A stretch of DNA of 64,000 bases from Corynebacterium jeikeium (GCA_003955985.1 CP033784.1:992001-1056000), one strand, 5' to 3'. Positions 52,780 through 62,725 are shown, numbered from the stretch's first letter. Numbers and translations: made by a program. Notes: generated by a model not told the origin, from the letters alone.

Positions 52780-54504
52780 GTGCGAGTATCCGCAATGACG
52801 CGGCGCGTGACGGCAACCGTTGCCCTGACGGTCAGCCTGGCGTTGGGGTCAAGCGCCTTGGTCGCGTGTGGAAATTCCGACAGCGCTGTTTCCACGAAGA
52901 AGGTGGACGCTGAATCGACGGTGCTTAGCGACGACATCGCAGCGTCGGAAAGCCTGATCGACAGTTCGGAAGCGGTTGTCGTTTCCTCGGCAGGCTCTGC
53001 TGAGCAGCGTAGGGCGGCAGGCATCGCGGTTGCTGCTGGTCTGCCGATGCTAGTGGCTGGTTCTGCCGAAGATGCGGAAGATGACAGTACCGCCAAGAGC
53101 CCGAAGAAGGATGCTCGTGGCCGTGATACCGGCGCCGATATCGCCGATGTGGAAAAAGAGATTGACCGCCTGGGCGCAAAGACAGTCCTTACTGTGGGGG
53201 CAGTTGACCTGACTGGGGAAGAGGGCCGTCAGATCATTGCGGATCCGGGTACGACCGATGGCCTTAAGGAGCTCGTCGGTACCGAGTTTAAGGTTCTCAA
53301 GGAGACGGAGTCGAAGCCGACTCGCGCTGTCGTTGAGATGGATCCGGAGAAGCCAACTGTCGTCGAGGGCGATGCAACGAAGGATGGGGCAGCCAACCAG
53401 GAGGCTCAGGATCGCGCCAGCGATGGGCAGGACGACAAGGGACAGGAGAGCGTCACCCTGCCGAAGGGATCTCCGAAGGAGGTCAAGGACACATTGGCAC
53501 TGGCCGCACCGGGTACCGGTTTGGCCTCCATTGCTACGGCCCGTGCCGCTGGCCTGAAGGTCAGTTGGTTGCCGGTGGGCGACGCGCGTGCTACCTCTGA
53601 GTCGATTTCCGCTGCTCGCGACGGCGAGTCCCTGATTGCTCTGGGTAAGGTTTTCGGCGATAAGGACAAGTTTGATCAGTCCATCGAGCTTGCCAAAGAT
53701 GACAAGGTTAAGGAGCTGCCAGGTGGAGGCACACTGCTGTTCCCCGGTCGTCATCTGATTGCAACGTATGGTCACCCAGGTGTCGCTCCATTGGGCGTGA
53801 TGGGCGAGGATGATCCGGAGGATGCCGTCGCACGTGCGAAGGACTACGTCAAGCAGTACGAGAAGTTCGCTGATGACCCGGTACTGCCGGCCTTCGAGAT
53901 TATCGCTTCGGTCGCGCAGGCTGACCCGGGTCCACGCGGTGACTACTCCGAGCCAGCTCCGGTTGAGACTCTGAAGCCGTACGTCGAGGCCATGACCAAG
54001 GCCGGCGGCTACGTCATCATCGACCTGCAGCCGGGTAGTGCAGACTTCCTGGACCAGGCCAAGTTCTACGAAGAACTGCTGAAGATGCCAAACGTCGGTC
54101 TGGCGCTGGACCCGGAGTGGAAGATGGAACCGGGGCAGGTTCCGGCGACCCAGGTTGGTCACGTTAAGGCTGAAGAAGTCAACCGCGTTGCTGATTGGCT
54201 GGCTGAGCTGACTCGTAAGAACAACCTTCCGCAGAAGATGCTGATGCTGCACCAGTTCCAGCTACAGATGATTCGCGACCGTGAGACGCTGGATCTGTCG
54301 CACCCGGAGCTCGCATTCGTTCTGCATGCCGACGGCCATGGCACCGCGCAGGAGAAGTTTGAGACCTGGAACGTCATGCTGCAGGATTTGCAGCCGGAGA
54401 TTTTCGAGGCGTGGAAGAACTTCATCGACGAGGATCAGCCGATGTTTACTCCTGAGGAGACCATGAACATCGAGCCGCGTCCGTGGTTGGTTACGTACCA
54501 GTAG
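52780..54504 (+). CDS. Large lipoprotein, cell-wall-binding-repeat-like N-part
   Basis: The 574-residue product has a signal peptide with lipobox SALVAC, so it is a lipoprotein of the cell envelope. The N-terminal third (about 45-190) resembles a cell-wall-binding repeat/alpha-beta segment ([34 protein letters not shown]). An acidic spacer with GQDDKGQES follows. The C-terminal half (about 330-574) is compact and contains LPAFEIIASVAQADPGPRG, YVIIDLQPGSADFLDQ and KMLMLHQFQLQMIRDR; I do not recognise its family, though the strand order suggests a TIM-barrel-like hydrolase. GGAGG 5 nt upstream sets the GTG start. It sits between ilvC and serA, both of them biosynthetic. Confidence 0.85.
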   Translation: MRVSAMTRRVTATVALTVSLALGSSALVACGNSDSAVSTKKVDAESTVLSDDIAASESLIDSSEAVVVSSAGSAEQRRAAGIAVAAGLPMLVAGSAEDAEDDSTAKSPKKDARGRDTGADIADVEKEIDRLGAKTVLTVGAVDLTGEEGRQIIADPGTTDGLKELVGTEFKVLKETESKPTRAVVEMDPEKPTVVEGDATKDGAANQEAQDRASDGQDDKGQESVTLPKGSPKEVKDTLALAAPGTGLASIATARAAGLKVSWLPVGDARATSESISAARDGESLIALGKVFGDKDKFDQSIELAKDDKVKELPGGGTLLFPGRHLIATYGHPGVAPLGVMGEDDPEDAVARAKDYVKQYEKFADDPVLPAFEIIASVAQADPGPRGDYSEPAPVETLKPYVEAMTKAGGYVIIDLQPGSADFLDQAKFYEELLKMPNVGLALDPEWKMEPGQVPATQVGHVKAEEVNRVADWLAELTRKNNLPQKMLMLHQFQLQMIRDRETLDLSHPELAFVLHADGHGTAQEKFETWNVMLQDLQPEIFEAWKNFIDEDQPMFTPEETMNIEPRPWLVTYQ

Positions 54505-54566
54505 GTTATAGACCAGCAGAAATAAAAATATAACGCGAAATATTTGCCGACTTGAATGTCGGGGGC

Positions 54567-54610
54567 AACGGCGCTTACTCCCTAAACAAAGGGTAGTAAG
54601 CGCCGTTTTG
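54567..54610 (+). terminator. Intrinsic terminator after the lipoprotein gene
   Basis: AACGGCGCTTACT-CCCT pairs with AGGGTAGTAAGCGCCGTT around AAACAA, with a short T run (GTTTTG). It isolates serA from the lipoprotein gene. Confidence 0.85.
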
Positions 54611-54742
54611 CTTAGGTAAGTCCCCCCGTGTCTCACCCCCAGAGTTTATGATGAGACGTAATGCGCGTGCACGCTTTAGTAGTTTTCTTAAGTGACACCG
54701 CACATACTGCATAAACTTTTCGAGACAAACCAGGAGATGCTT

Positions 54743-56338
54743 GTGAGCCAGAACGCTCGCCCCGTTGTCCTCATCGCCGACAAGCTGGCACAGTCCACTG
54801 TGGACGCATTGGGGGATTCCGTTGAGGTCCGTTGGGTAGATGGCCCGAACCGCGCTGAGCTCCTGGCTGCGGTTGGTGATGCTGACGCACTTCTCGTCCG
54901 CTCCGCTACCACCGTGGATCAGGAAGTCCTCGAGGCTGCTCCGAATCTGAAGATCGTCGGTCGCGCCGGCGTTGGCCTGGATAACGTCGACATCGATACC
55001 GCTACCAAGCGCGGCGTCATGGTTGTCAACGCTCCGACCTCCAATATTCACTCTGCATGTGAGCACGCAATCGCACTGCTGCTGGCCACCGCTCGCCAGC
55101 TGCCGGCTGCGGACGCGTCCCTGCGTGAAGGGGAGTGGAAGCGCTCTTCCTTCAAGGGTGTCGAAATCTTCGGCAAGACCGTCGGTATCGTCGGTTTCGG
55201 TCACATCGGTCAGCTGTTTGCGCAGCGTCTCGCTGCTTTCGAGACCAACATCATTGCGTACGATCCGTACGCGAACCCGGCCCGTGCTGCTCAGCTCGGT
55301 GTTGAGCTGGTTGAGCTGGAAGACCTGATGGCTCGCGCTGATTTCGTGACCATCCACCTGCCGAAGACCAAGGAAACCGCCGGCATGTTCGATGCTGAGC
55401 TCCTGGGCAAGGCCAAGAAGGGCCAGATCATCATCAACGCTGCCCGCGGCGGTCTCGTCGACGAGCAGGCGCTTGCCGACGCAATCAAGGCTGGCAACAT
55501 CCGCGGTGCTGGCTTCGACGTGTACGCGACCGAGCCGTGCACGGATTCCCCGCTGTTTGGCCTGCCGGAAACTGTTTGTGCTCCGCACCTGGGTGCCTCC
55601 ACCGTCGAGGCGCAGGACCGTGCAGGTACCGATGTCGCTAAGTCCGTACTGCTGGCCCTGGCTGGCGAGTTCGTCCCGGATGCAGTCAACGTTTCCGGTG
55701 GCGCTGTCGGCGAAGAGGTGGCCCTGTGGCTCGAGCTGGCTCGTGAGCTGGGTCTGGTTGCTGGCGGTCTGCTCGAGGGCGCTCCGGCTGCTGTTGAGGT
55801 CACCGCTCGCGGTGAGCTGCACACTGAGGACGTTAACGTTCTGGGTATGGCAGCAATCCGTGGACTGTTCTCTCTCATGGTGGAAGAACCGGTCACTTTC
55901 GTCAACGCTCCGCGTATCGCAGAAGAGCGTGGTGTGACCTTCACTGTCGAGACCGAGCCGGAGTCCGTCTCCCACCGCTCCGTACTCGAGGTCAAGGTCA
56001 TCGGTGCTGATGGCTCCACCGCTACCGTCGTTGGTGCTCTCACTGGCCTGAACCGCGTCGAGAAGATTGTCCGTATCAATGGCCGCGGCATCGACATGCG
56101 CGCTCAGGGCCGTAACCTCTTCCTGCTGTACAACGACGTTCCGGGCGCTCTGGGTCGCGTTGCTACCACCCTGGGTGAGTCCGGCATCAACATCGAGGCT
56201 GCTGCTCTGTCTCCGCAGGAAGCAGATCAGACTGCCATCCTGGTGCTGCGCGTTTCCAAGGAGGTTCCGGAGGAGCTCGTCGGAAAGATTACCGAGGAGA
56301 TCTCCGCTACCCACGCTCTGCAGCTCGAGCTGGACTAG
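54743..56338 (+). CDS. serA: D-3-phosphoglycerate dehydrogenase
   Basis: SerA oxidises 3-phosphoglycerate and commits carbon to serine. The 531-residue product is the long actinobacterial form. It has the substrate domain ([19 protein letters not shown]), the NAD-binding motif [17 protein letters not shown], the catalytic His region [14 protein letters not shown], an intervening allosteric substrate-binding domain and a C-terminal ACT domain ([20 protein letters not shown]), which binds serine in the mycobacterial enzyme. The GTG start has CAGGAG 6 nt upstream; an ATG right after that site (54737) would leave no spacing. Confidence 0.97.
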   Translation: MSQNARPVVLIADKLAQSTVDALGDSVEVRWVDGPNRAELLAAVGDADALLVRSATTVDQEVLEAAPNLKIVGRAGVGLDNVDIDTATKRGVMVVNAPTSNIHSACEHAIALLLATARQLPAADASLREGEWKRSSFKGVEIFGKTVGIVGFGHIGQLFAQRLAAFETNIIAYDPYANPARAAQLGVELVELEDLMARADFVTIHLPKTKETAGMFDAELLGKAKKGQIIINAARGGLVDEQALADAIKAGNIRGAGFDVYATEPCTDSPLFGLPETVCAPHLGASTVEAQDRAGTDVAKSVLLALAGEFVPDAVNVSGGAVGEEVALWLELARELGLVAGGLLEGAPAAVEVTARGELHTEDVNVLGMAAIRGLFSLMVEEPVTFVNAPRIAEERGVTFTVETEPESVSHRSVLEVKVIGADGSTATVVGALTGLNRVEKIVRINGRGIDMRAQGRNLFLLYNDVPGALGRVATTLGESGINIEAAALSPQEADQTAILVLRVSKEVPEELVGKITEEISATHALQLELD

Positions 56339-56392
56339 TTCTGAGCGCCTAGGCGTTTTAGAGCTAGTCTCTAGCGCAGCTTCTACTGCATG

Positions 56393-56423
56393 AAAAATCC
56401 CCTCCGCATGGAGGGGATTTTTG
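56393..56423. terminator. Perfect-stem bidirectional terminator between serA and the CoA-transferase gene
   Basis: AAAAATCCCCTCC and GGAGGGGATTTTT pair at all 13 positions around GCAT. A T run lies on each strand, so it can end both convergent transcripts. Confidence 0.9.
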
Positions 56424-56459
56424 TTTCCCAGCTGATCTATGCAGCCGTAGCCCTACTGC

Positions 56460-57962
56460 CTAGCCCTTCATCGAGCCCTTCTCAATCATGTTGACGTGGA
56501 AGTCGAAAGCAGTACGCAGATCGTGCGGGGTAGACATGCCCGGAGCGGTCTTCAGCGCGCGCTCGTAGTACTCCTCCAGCAGTGGCTGGTACTCCGGGTG
56601 TGCAACGGAAATCAACTTCGCCACGCGGTCACGTGGTGCCAGGCCACGCAGGTCAGCGAATCCACGCTCGGTGATGATGACCATGGCGTCGTGCTCGGTG
56701 TGGTCAATGTGCGAAGCGAACGGAACGATAGTCGAAATCGCACCGTCCTTCGCCAGCGACGGCGAGATGAACGAAGAAACGAAGGCGTTACGGGTGAAGT
56801 CACCGGAACCACCGATGCCGTTCATCATTCGGGAGCCGTTGATGTGGGTGGAGTTGACGTTGCCGTAGATGTCGGCCTCAATCATGCCGTTGGTGGCGAT
56901 CAGGCCGACGCGACGGACAACCTCCGGGTGGTTAGAAATCTGCTGCGGGCGCAGAATGATGTTCTCGCGGTAGCGAGCAGCCTCGTTGTTCATACGCTCG
57001 GCAGCTTCCGGAGACAGGGAGAAGGAGGTAGCCGAAGCGACGGTCATCTTACCTGCGTCAATCAGGTCAATCATGCCGTCCTGAATAACCTCGGTGTAGG
57101 CCTTGATGTTCTCAAACTTGGAGTCCAACAGACCCGCCATCACGGCGTTCGGAACGTTACCGACGCCCGACTGCATGATGTACTGGTCGTAAGCCAGGCG
57201 ACCCGCGCGAACTTCGCCCTCGAGGAAGTCGAGGAAGTGGCCGGCAATGGCCTTCGAGGTCTCATCCAACGGCTTGAACGGGGAGTTGCGGTCCGGCGCG
57301 TTGGTCTCGACAACTGCGACAACCTTGTCCAGGTTGATGTCGATGTAAGGGGTGCCAATGCGGTCACCCGGAGCGTTGATCGGCACCGGCGTGCGGTTAG
57401 GCAGGTGCTGAATGCGGTAGATGTCGTGCATGCCCTCGAGTTCCTCGGACTGCCACGAGTTGACCTCAATGATGATCTTGTCAGCGTTGTCCATCCACTC
57501 GACGTTGTTGCCAACGCTTGACGACGGAACGAGGTGTCCATCTTCCGTAATACGAGTGACCTCAACAATTGCGGCGTCAATCGGCAGGAAGCCCTGCTCG
57601 ATGTACAGCGCGGAGTGGGAGAGATGGATGTCCTGGTACTTCGCCTTGCCCGAGTTGATGGACTTACGCAGTGCCGGATCGCCCTGGTACGGCATGCGGT
57701 AGCGGATGATGTCAGCTTCTGCCATCACGCCGTCACAGTCCGGGGCAGTGGAAGCGCCAGTGTAGATGTCGACAGCGAACTCTTCACCCTTGGCGTGGAG
57801 TTCCTTGCCGCGGTTTGCCAGCGCAGTCGGCAGAGCCTTCGGGTAGCCAGCACCGGTGAAGCCAGAGATGCCGAGGGCATCACCATGATTGATAAACTGT
57901 GCAGCCTCGTCGGCGGTCATTACCTTGCCGCGCAAACCGGCATGTGCGATGCGATCAGACAT
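56460..57962 (-). CDS. Acetyl-CoA hydrolase/CoA-transferase (Cat-type), copy 1
   Basis: This 500-residue enzyme belongs to the acetyl-CoA hydrolase/transferase family and closely resembles C. glutamicum Cat, which moves CoA between succinyl-CoA or propionyl-CoA and acetate. It has the substrate segment GISGFTGAGYPKALPTA, NSWQSEELEGMHDIY, the catalytic Glu in YTEVIQDGMIDLIDAGK and the oxyanion-loop GIGGSGDFTRNAF. AGGAGATGAC precedes the ATG. A second, diverged copy is encoded at 59480 in the opposite direction. This copy is slightly nearer, by eye, to the Cat sequence as I remember it. It is convergent with serA. Confidence 0.94.
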   Translation of the reverse strand: MSDRIAHAGLRGKVMTADEAAQFINHGDALGISGFTGAGYPKALPTALANRGKELHAKGEEFAVDIYTGASTAPDCDGVMAEADIIRYRMPYQGDPALRKSINSGKAKYQDIHLSHSALYIEQGFLPIDAAIVEVTRITEDGHLVPSSSVGNNVEWMDNADKIIIEVNSWQSEELEGMHDIYRIQHLPNRTPVPINAPGDRIGTPYIDINLDKVVAVVETNAPDRNSPFKPLDETSKAIAGHFLDFLEGEVRAGRLAYDQYIMQSGVGNVPNAVMAGLLDSKFENIKAYTEVIQDGMIDLIDAGKMTVASATSFSLSPEAAERMNNEAARYRENIILRPQQISNHPEVVRRVGLIATNGMIEADIYGNVNSTHINGSRMMNGIGGSGDFTRNAFVSSFISPSLAKDGAISTIVPFASHIDHTEHDAMVIITERGFADLRGLAPRDRVAKLISVAHPEYQPLLEEYYERALKTAPGMSTPHDLRTAFDFHVNMIEKGSMKG

Positions 57963-58113
57963 GTCATCTCCTAGATAGACTGTTCGACTTTAGTTTTGTC
58001 GCCTAACCTAGCATGCGCTAACAGTGTGTTGCCACACCCGCAGGTTGAGAAGTGATTTATGACACTCTGATCGCTTCAGCGGGTCGTTTATCGGCGCTCT
58101 TCCAGGGGCTTTG

Positions 58114-59190
58114 TTACAGCAATTCCCGCACTTCTTCGTCGGTCAGCATGGCATCCTCGAACGCTTGCAGTGTGGCCTCTGGGTTAAATTTCACACCGAT
58201 GAGTACGACCTCATTGGATGGTGGGACATCGGTCTGCGCCCACATGACGGCAGGGGTGATTTTCAGGTTCGGCCCCGCCTGACTCCACACGTGGGCGACT
58301 TCGAGGCGGTCGGAAATCCAGCAGTGCCCCTTGGATCGTACGAGCCCCTTTGTGCCGCGGAGAGCCTTGATTAGTCGTTCGCGGTCGAAGGGTCGATTGC
58401 CTCGGAAAACAACCGAAGAAATGCCGTATTCTTCAGTCTCCGGCGTGTGGGGATTCGCAAGTTCTTCTGCATATCCGTGGAAAGTGGCCGCGGTACCTTC
58501 GTCGTAAAGCGATGCGTCGAGAATGGCAGAGGTGGCGATTTCGCCGTTAGTCACGCGGACGATGCGTGCGCGGGGGTTCATTGCGCGGATCGTTTCCTCG
58601 GTACCGCCGGTGAGCTTTTCGCCGGCGAGGTCGGATTTGGTGATGAGGATGAGATCGGCGAATTCCACCTGGTCGACGAGGAGGTCGGCGACCGTGCGTT
58701 CGTCGTCAGGCAGTGCGCGTCCCTGGCGGAGACTGTCGAGGAATGTAGAGGCGTCGACGAGCGTGACCATCGTGTCGATGGGGGCGATGTCGGCGAGGCG
58801 ACGGCCGTCGTCGAATTCCCACTCGAAGGTAGCGGCGACTGGCATGGGCTCGGAGATGCCGGTGGATTCGATGACGATGTGCTCGAACTTGCCGCTGCGC
58901 GCGAGCTTGCCGACGTTTTCCACGAGGTCATCTCGCAGCGTGCAGCAGATGCAGCCGTTAGACATTTCGATGAAACGGTCCTCGCCGCGCTCGAGATATG
59001 TGCCCTGCTCGATGAGGGCGGCGTCGACGTTGACTTCCGAGAAGTCATTGACGATGACCGCGATTTTTCGCCCCTGTGAGTTTGCCAGGAGGTTGTTGAG
59101 GAGGGTGGTCTTGCCGGCGCCCAGGAATCCGGACAGGACGGTGACGGGAGTGGTCTGGGTGGTGCTATCAGAAAATTCGGTAGAAGTCAC
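58114..59190 (-). CDS. CobW/G3E-family GTPase (zinc metallochaperone-like)
   Basis: The 358-residue product has Walker A GFLGAGKTTLLNN, an acidic metal-site-like VNDFSEVNVD, the metal-binding CxCC motif in MSNGCICCTLRDD, VIESTGISEP and the GTP-base motif TKSD. The C-terminal CobW_C domain (YGISSVVFRGNRPFDRERL, GHCWISDR) is present. Members deliver or save zinc when it is scarce. The GTG start is 6 nt after TAATCT, and a Zur-like operator overlaps the promoter, so induction in zinc shortage is likely. It lies between two CoA-transferase genes. Confidence 0.94.
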   Translation of the reverse strand: MTSTEFSDSTTQTTPVTVLSGFLGAGKTTLLNNLLANSQGRKIAVIVNDFSEVNVDAALIEQGTYLERGEDRFIEMSNGCICCTLRDDLVENVGKLARSGKFEHIVIESTGISEPMPVAATFEWEFDDGRRLADIAPIDTMVTLVDASTFLDSLRQGRALPDDERTVADLLVDQVEFADLILITKSDLAGEKLTGGTEETIRAMNPRARIVRVTNGEIATSAILDASLYDEGTAATFHGYAEELANPHTPETEEYGISSVVFRGNRPFDRERLIKALRGTKGLVRSKGHCWISDRLEVAHVWSQAGPNLKITPAVMWAQTDVPPSNEVVLIGVKFNPEATLQAFEDAMLTDEEVRELL

Positions 59191-59196
59191 CCGACA

Positions 59197-59202
59197 AGAT
59201 TA
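59197..59202 (-). promoter_or_regulatory. Putative -10 box for the CobW-type GTPase gene
   Basis: TAATCT on the minus strand, 6 nt before the GTG at 59190; leaderless transcript predicted. Confidence 0.55.
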
Positions 59203-59208
59203 GCGTAC

Positions 59209-59223
59209 TGAAAATGATTATCA
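59209..59223. promoter_or_regulatory. Zur-like operator
   Basis: TGAAAATGATTATCA is a 7-1-7 inverted repeat with one mismatch, and it matches the actinobacterial Zur consensus TGAAAATGATTTTCA at 14 of 15 positions. It lies 6 nt upstream of the predicted -10, where bound Zur would block RNA polymerase. Confidence 0.75.
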
Positions 59224-59410
59224 ATAACTAGTGCATGAATTGGGCTATGTGAGGGGTTGTAAATGTGTCGCATGGCTGATTGTCGACTGGTTGTGACGTA
59301 GGGCATAAAACGGTGTTGTAGTCGGCTTTAGTGGCGTATGGAATGTGCCTAAAATGGGGGCGCTTTCGGGCATCTGAATGAAAGGCGCTAACCGCTTCGT
59401 TGATAGGGTT

Positions 59411-59444
59411 GGGGGTGTGCTTTGGTGTTCGAAGTGCTACCCCC
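59411..59444. repeat. Hairpin upstream of the second CoA-transferase gene
   Basis: GGGGGT (59411-59416) faces ACCCCC (59439-59444) across 22 nt, in the probable leader of the gene at 59480. No other clear element is visible between 59224 and 59479. Confidence 0.4.
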
Positions 59445-59479
59445 GATAGTCGCGTTGGGGGATATAGAAAGGTGAATTC

Positions 59480-60994
59480 ATGTCAGATCGTATTGCCCAT
59501 GCTGGTCTCAAATCCAAGGTGATGACCGCGCAGGAGGCGGCGCAGTTCATCAACCACGGAGACATGGTGGGCTTTGCCGGATTTACCGGTGCTGGCTACC
59601 CGAAGGTTGTCCCGCCGGCTCTCGCTGAGCGCATGGAGGCCGCTCACGAGCGTGGCGACGAGTTCAAGATTAAGGTCTTGACCGGCGCGTCTACCGCTCC
59701 GGAACTTGATGGTGCGCTGGCGAAGGCCAATGGTGTTGAGTGGCGTATGCCGTACCAGTCCGACCCGGGAATGCGTAACCGTATCAATGCAGGCGATGCC
59801 TTCTATAGTGATATTCACCTGTCGCACTCTGGCCCGATGACTGAGCAGGGCTTCTTTGGTCCGGTCAATGTTGCCGTGGTCGAAGCTGTTCGCATTAAGG
59901 CCGATGGCTCCCTGATTCTTTCCTCTTCGGTTGGTAACAGCATTTCTTACCTCAATGCTGCAGAGAAGATCATTATTGAGGTCAACTCCTGGCAGTCCGA
60001 GGACCTCGAGGGTATGCACGACATCTACAGTGTCGGCCTGCCTCCGAACCGTAAGGAGATTCCGATTGTGAACCCGGGGGACCGCATCGGCACTCCGGAT
60101 GTTCAGATCGATGTCGATAAGGTTGTCGCTGTCGTCGAGACGAACGCCGAGGACCGTAACTCGCCGTTCAAGCCGCTGGACGATGACTCCAAGGCTATTG
60201 CTGGCTACCTGCTCGACTTCCTCGATGGCGAGGTCAAGGCCGGTCGTCTGCCGGAGAACCTGCTGCCGATGCAGTCGGGTGTCGGTAACATTCCGAACGC
60301 CGTTCTCGCAGGTCTGCTCGACTCCAAGTATGAGAACCTGACCTCCTTCACTGAGGTTATCCAGGACGGCATGGTCGACCTGATGGATGCTGGCAAGCTG
60401 ACCGTGGCTTCCGGTACTGCATTCTCGCTGTCTCCTGAATATGCAGCTCGTATGAACGAGAATGCTGCTGACTACCGCGAGAAGATCGTTCTGCGGCCGC
60501 AGGACATCTCCAATAACCCGGGTCTGGTCCGCCGCATGGGGCTGATTACCACCAACGGTATGATTGAGGCTGACATCTACGGCAACGTCAACTCCACTCA
60601 CGTGGCTGGCTCCCGCATGATGAACGGCATTGGCGGTTCCGGTGACTTCACCCGAAACGCCTACATCTCTACGTTCGTGTCCCCGTCGCTGGCTAAGAAT
60701 GGCGACATTTCCGCAATCGTGCCGATGGTCTCTCACGTTGACCACACTGAGCATGACGTGATGGTCATCATCACTGAGCAGGGTCTGGCTGACCTCCGTG
60801 GGCTGGCGCCGCGTCAGCGTTCCCGTGTTGTCATTGAGAAGTGTGCGCACCCGATGTACAAGGAGGCGCTGCTCGAATACGTTGAGCGTGCTGAGAGGGC
60901 CACCCCGTACCTGCATACTCCGCATGACCTGGGTACTTCTTATGACTTCCACCGTCGTTTCCTCGAAAACGGTTCCATGAAGCCGGTCGACTAG
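59480..60994 (+). CDS. Acetyl-CoA hydrolase/CoA-transferase (Cat-type), copy 2
   Basis: The 504-residue product shares the family features with the copy at 56460: GFAGFTGAGYPKVVPPA, NSWQSEDLEGMHDIY, FTEVIQDGMVDLMDAGK and MMNGIGGSGDFTRNAYIS. The two are diverged throughout, especially in the substrate-side stretch (HSGPMTEQGFFGPVNV here), so they may prefer different acyl groups. AGAAAGGTGAATTC lies before the ATG. The opposite orientation argues against a simple tandem duplication. A strong terminator follows. Confidence 0.94.
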   Translation: MSDRIAHAGLKSKVMTAQEAAQFINHGDMVGFAGFTGAGYPKVVPPALAERMEAAHERGDEFKIKVLTGASTAPELDGALAKANGVEWRMPYQSDPGMRNRINAGDAFYSDIHLSHSGPMTEQGFFGPVNVAVVEAVRIKADGSLILSSSVGNSISYLNAAEKIIIEVNSWQSEDLEGMHDIYSVGLPPNRKEIPIVNPGDRIGTPDVQIDVDKVVAVVETNAEDRNSPFKPLDDDSKAIAGYLLDFLDGEVKAGRLPENLLPMQSGVGNIPNAVLAGLLDSKYENLTSFTEVIQDGMVDLMDAGKLTVASGTAFSLSPEYAARMNENAADYREKIVLRPQDISNNPGLVRRMGLITTNGMIEADIYGNVNSTHVAGSRMMNGIGGSGDFTRNAYISTFVSPSLAKNGDISAIVPMVSHVDHTEHDVMVIITEQGLADLRGLAPRQRSRVVIEKCAHPMYKEALLEYVERAERATPYLHTPHDLGTSYDFHRRFLENGSMKPVD

Positions 60995-61008
60995 GTTTCT
61001 AGTGCGGT

Positions 61009-61049
61009 TCCCGCTTTACGACGAAGTTTGCGTCGTAGGGCGGGATTTT
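61009..61049 (+). terminator. Intrinsic terminator after the second CoA-transferase gene
   Basis: TCCCGC...ACGACG pairs with CGTCGT...GCGGGA, and TTTT follows. Confidence 0.85.
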
Positions 61050-61195
61050 CTTTCGGCTTTAGTTCGAAATAGTGTTCGAATAATGTGGAGATTTTTGGGG
61101 TGCGCAGCGGTTTGAATCCGGGGTGGGGGATATGGTGTGGGCGAATTGATAAAGAACTGTTCGTTAGGGGACCTCGTTAGGGAGGGGACAGTGCA

Positions 61196-62725
61196 ATGTC
61201 AGAGTTGGAATCGTGTGGGGAATTTCGGTTCAGCCATGAGGTGAGGGCTCATTCGCTCGCTGAAGTGATGCGCGAGATTAATCGTCTGCAGATGGTTATC
61301 GCTCAGCGGGTCGCACCACCAGATGATGGCGATGTCGAAGCTCATTTGGCTTATTGGTCGGTGGTGCTTGGAATCTCACGCGCCGAAGTGAACAAATATA
61401 TGGAAATTGGCTACATGCTTGGACGTATGCCGCAACTAGCGGAAATGTGTCAGGAGCGCGGGCATTTGTCGATGAGGCATTTAGCAATGCTTGGTAAACA
61501 TACCCGACCTGTAGCCGATGACAAGGTTGACGCAGTGGAGTCGGGTCTCGTGGACGTCGTTAAGCCTAGGCGCGACGGGGAGGCACTCCGTGGCGTGCGT
61601 GCGATGGCAACGCGGGTGCAGCGAGTGATTGGTGAGTGTGCTCCGGAAGTGCGGCCACGTGATGTGGATGTCGCTGGGTTGCAGGCTGATAGGGTCCTGG
61701 CCCGGAATGTGGAGGCGACCGTAGATGCTGCAATTGATGCGGCGGCATACCAGGTCGAGGCGGATGGAGAGTCGGCGGATAATCCCGTGGAGTCGGAGGA
61801 GGTACGGGAGGTTCAAGCTGCGGCTCTCGACTACTTCGGCGATCGTATGACGGCTAAGGAGTTTATCGCAGTTGATGAACATGGTGACGCTGGAGTTACG
61901 ACACTGACTACTGTCCTCGAGCGGCATCATGCAGTGGAAGCCCTTGCAATTATCGACGCAGTGGCTAAGAAGATGAAAGTGAGTCGCGCGGCAGCTTTCA
62001 TGCATGCGTTACGCGGTACTTGTGAGGTGGAGGTGAATCTGGAACTCTTCCGAGTGCTCTCTCCCGGGGAGGATGGCGAACCGGAAAACACTCCAGTGTG
62101 GCTCGCTGGCGCAGGTTGGCTTTCTTCGCTGGTGGCCGAGTCTTGGCTGAAGCGGGTATCGACATTGCGGGTGCTGGGGGATAGTGCGGTTGAGGGGTAT
62201 CGGCCCTCCGAGTCTCAGCGTGCATTCGTGCGTGCCCGTGACGGTGTGTGTAGTTTTCCTGGATGCGATGTCCCCGCGGAAAAGTGCGATATCGACCATA
62301 TTGTGGAATTTGATCACAGCCTTTCCGGTGGTGAGCGGCAAAAGGAAGGGGTCACGCACACAGATAATCTCCATTGTCTCTGTCGAAGGCACCACAACCT
62401 CAAAACTGCCGGTATGTGGCGAGTTGTTCGAGGTGATGATGGGATCGAAGCTTGGACGTTCCTCTCTTGTGATGAAGGGCCGTTTGCGCAGTCGGAAAAA
62501 GAGCACACTGGGCATGGTCGTTACACCTTTGCCTCGCAGACTGAAAAGAAGACCGCTGCGCTGGCTGAGCACAATGAGAAACGTCGCAAATTGCATGACA
62601 ATCTCCGCGGCCTAGTGGATAAGGTGCGGCGGGATATGGAAAAGGAGAGAGCAGTAGGCGGGGTGGATTGTGAAAACGATGGAGATGGTAAAAATCGCGC
62701 AGACAGTGACGGGGGTGAGCGCTAG
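61196..62725 (+). CDS. HNH endonuclease of the 13E12/DUF222 family
   Basis: The 509-residue product has an N-terminal DUF222-type helical domain (about 20-330; [22 protein letters not shown] is typical) and a C-terminal HNH nuclease domain: [21 protein letters not shown] followed by [14 protein letters not shown]. The family is common and multicopy in actinobacteria and often associated with mobile regions, but no intein, repeat or transposase is visible here. Its more uneven codon use compared with leuB and the CoA-transferase suggests an accessory gene. GGGAGGGGACAG lies before the ATG. Confidence 0.9.
   Translation: MSELESCGEFRFSHEVRAHSLAEVMREINRLQMVIAQRVAPPDDGDVEAHLAYWSVVLGISRAEVNKYMEIGYMLGRMPQLAEMCQERGHLSMRHLAMLGKHTRPVADDKVDAVESGLVDVVKPRRDGEALRGVRAMATRVQRVIGECAPEVRPRDVDVAGLQADRVLARNVEATVDAAIDAAAYQVEADGESADNPVESEEVREVQAAALDYFGDRMTAKEFIAVDEHGDAGVTTLTTVLERHHAVEALAIIDAVAKKMKVSRAAAFMHALRGTCEVEVNLELFRVLSPGEDGEPENTPVWLAGAGWLSSLVAESWLKRVSTLRVLGDSAVEGYRPSESQRAFVRARDGVCSFPGCDVPAEKCDIDHIVEFDHSLSGGERQKEGVTHTDNLHCLCRRHHNLKTAGMWRVVRGDDGIEAWTFLSCDEGPFAQSEKEHTGHGRYTFASQTEKKTAALAEHNEKRRKLHDNLRGLVDKVRRDMEKERAVGGVDCENDGDGKNRADSDGGER

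Noticed and set aside
54575..56314. A 579-codon open frame antisense to serA
   Set aside because: Same shadow effect; it would also begin or end inside strong terminators on both sides.
57985..58015. A DtxR-type iron box upstream of the first CoA-transferase gene
   Set aside because: Only one half (CCTAACCTA) fits; the other half and the spacing do not.
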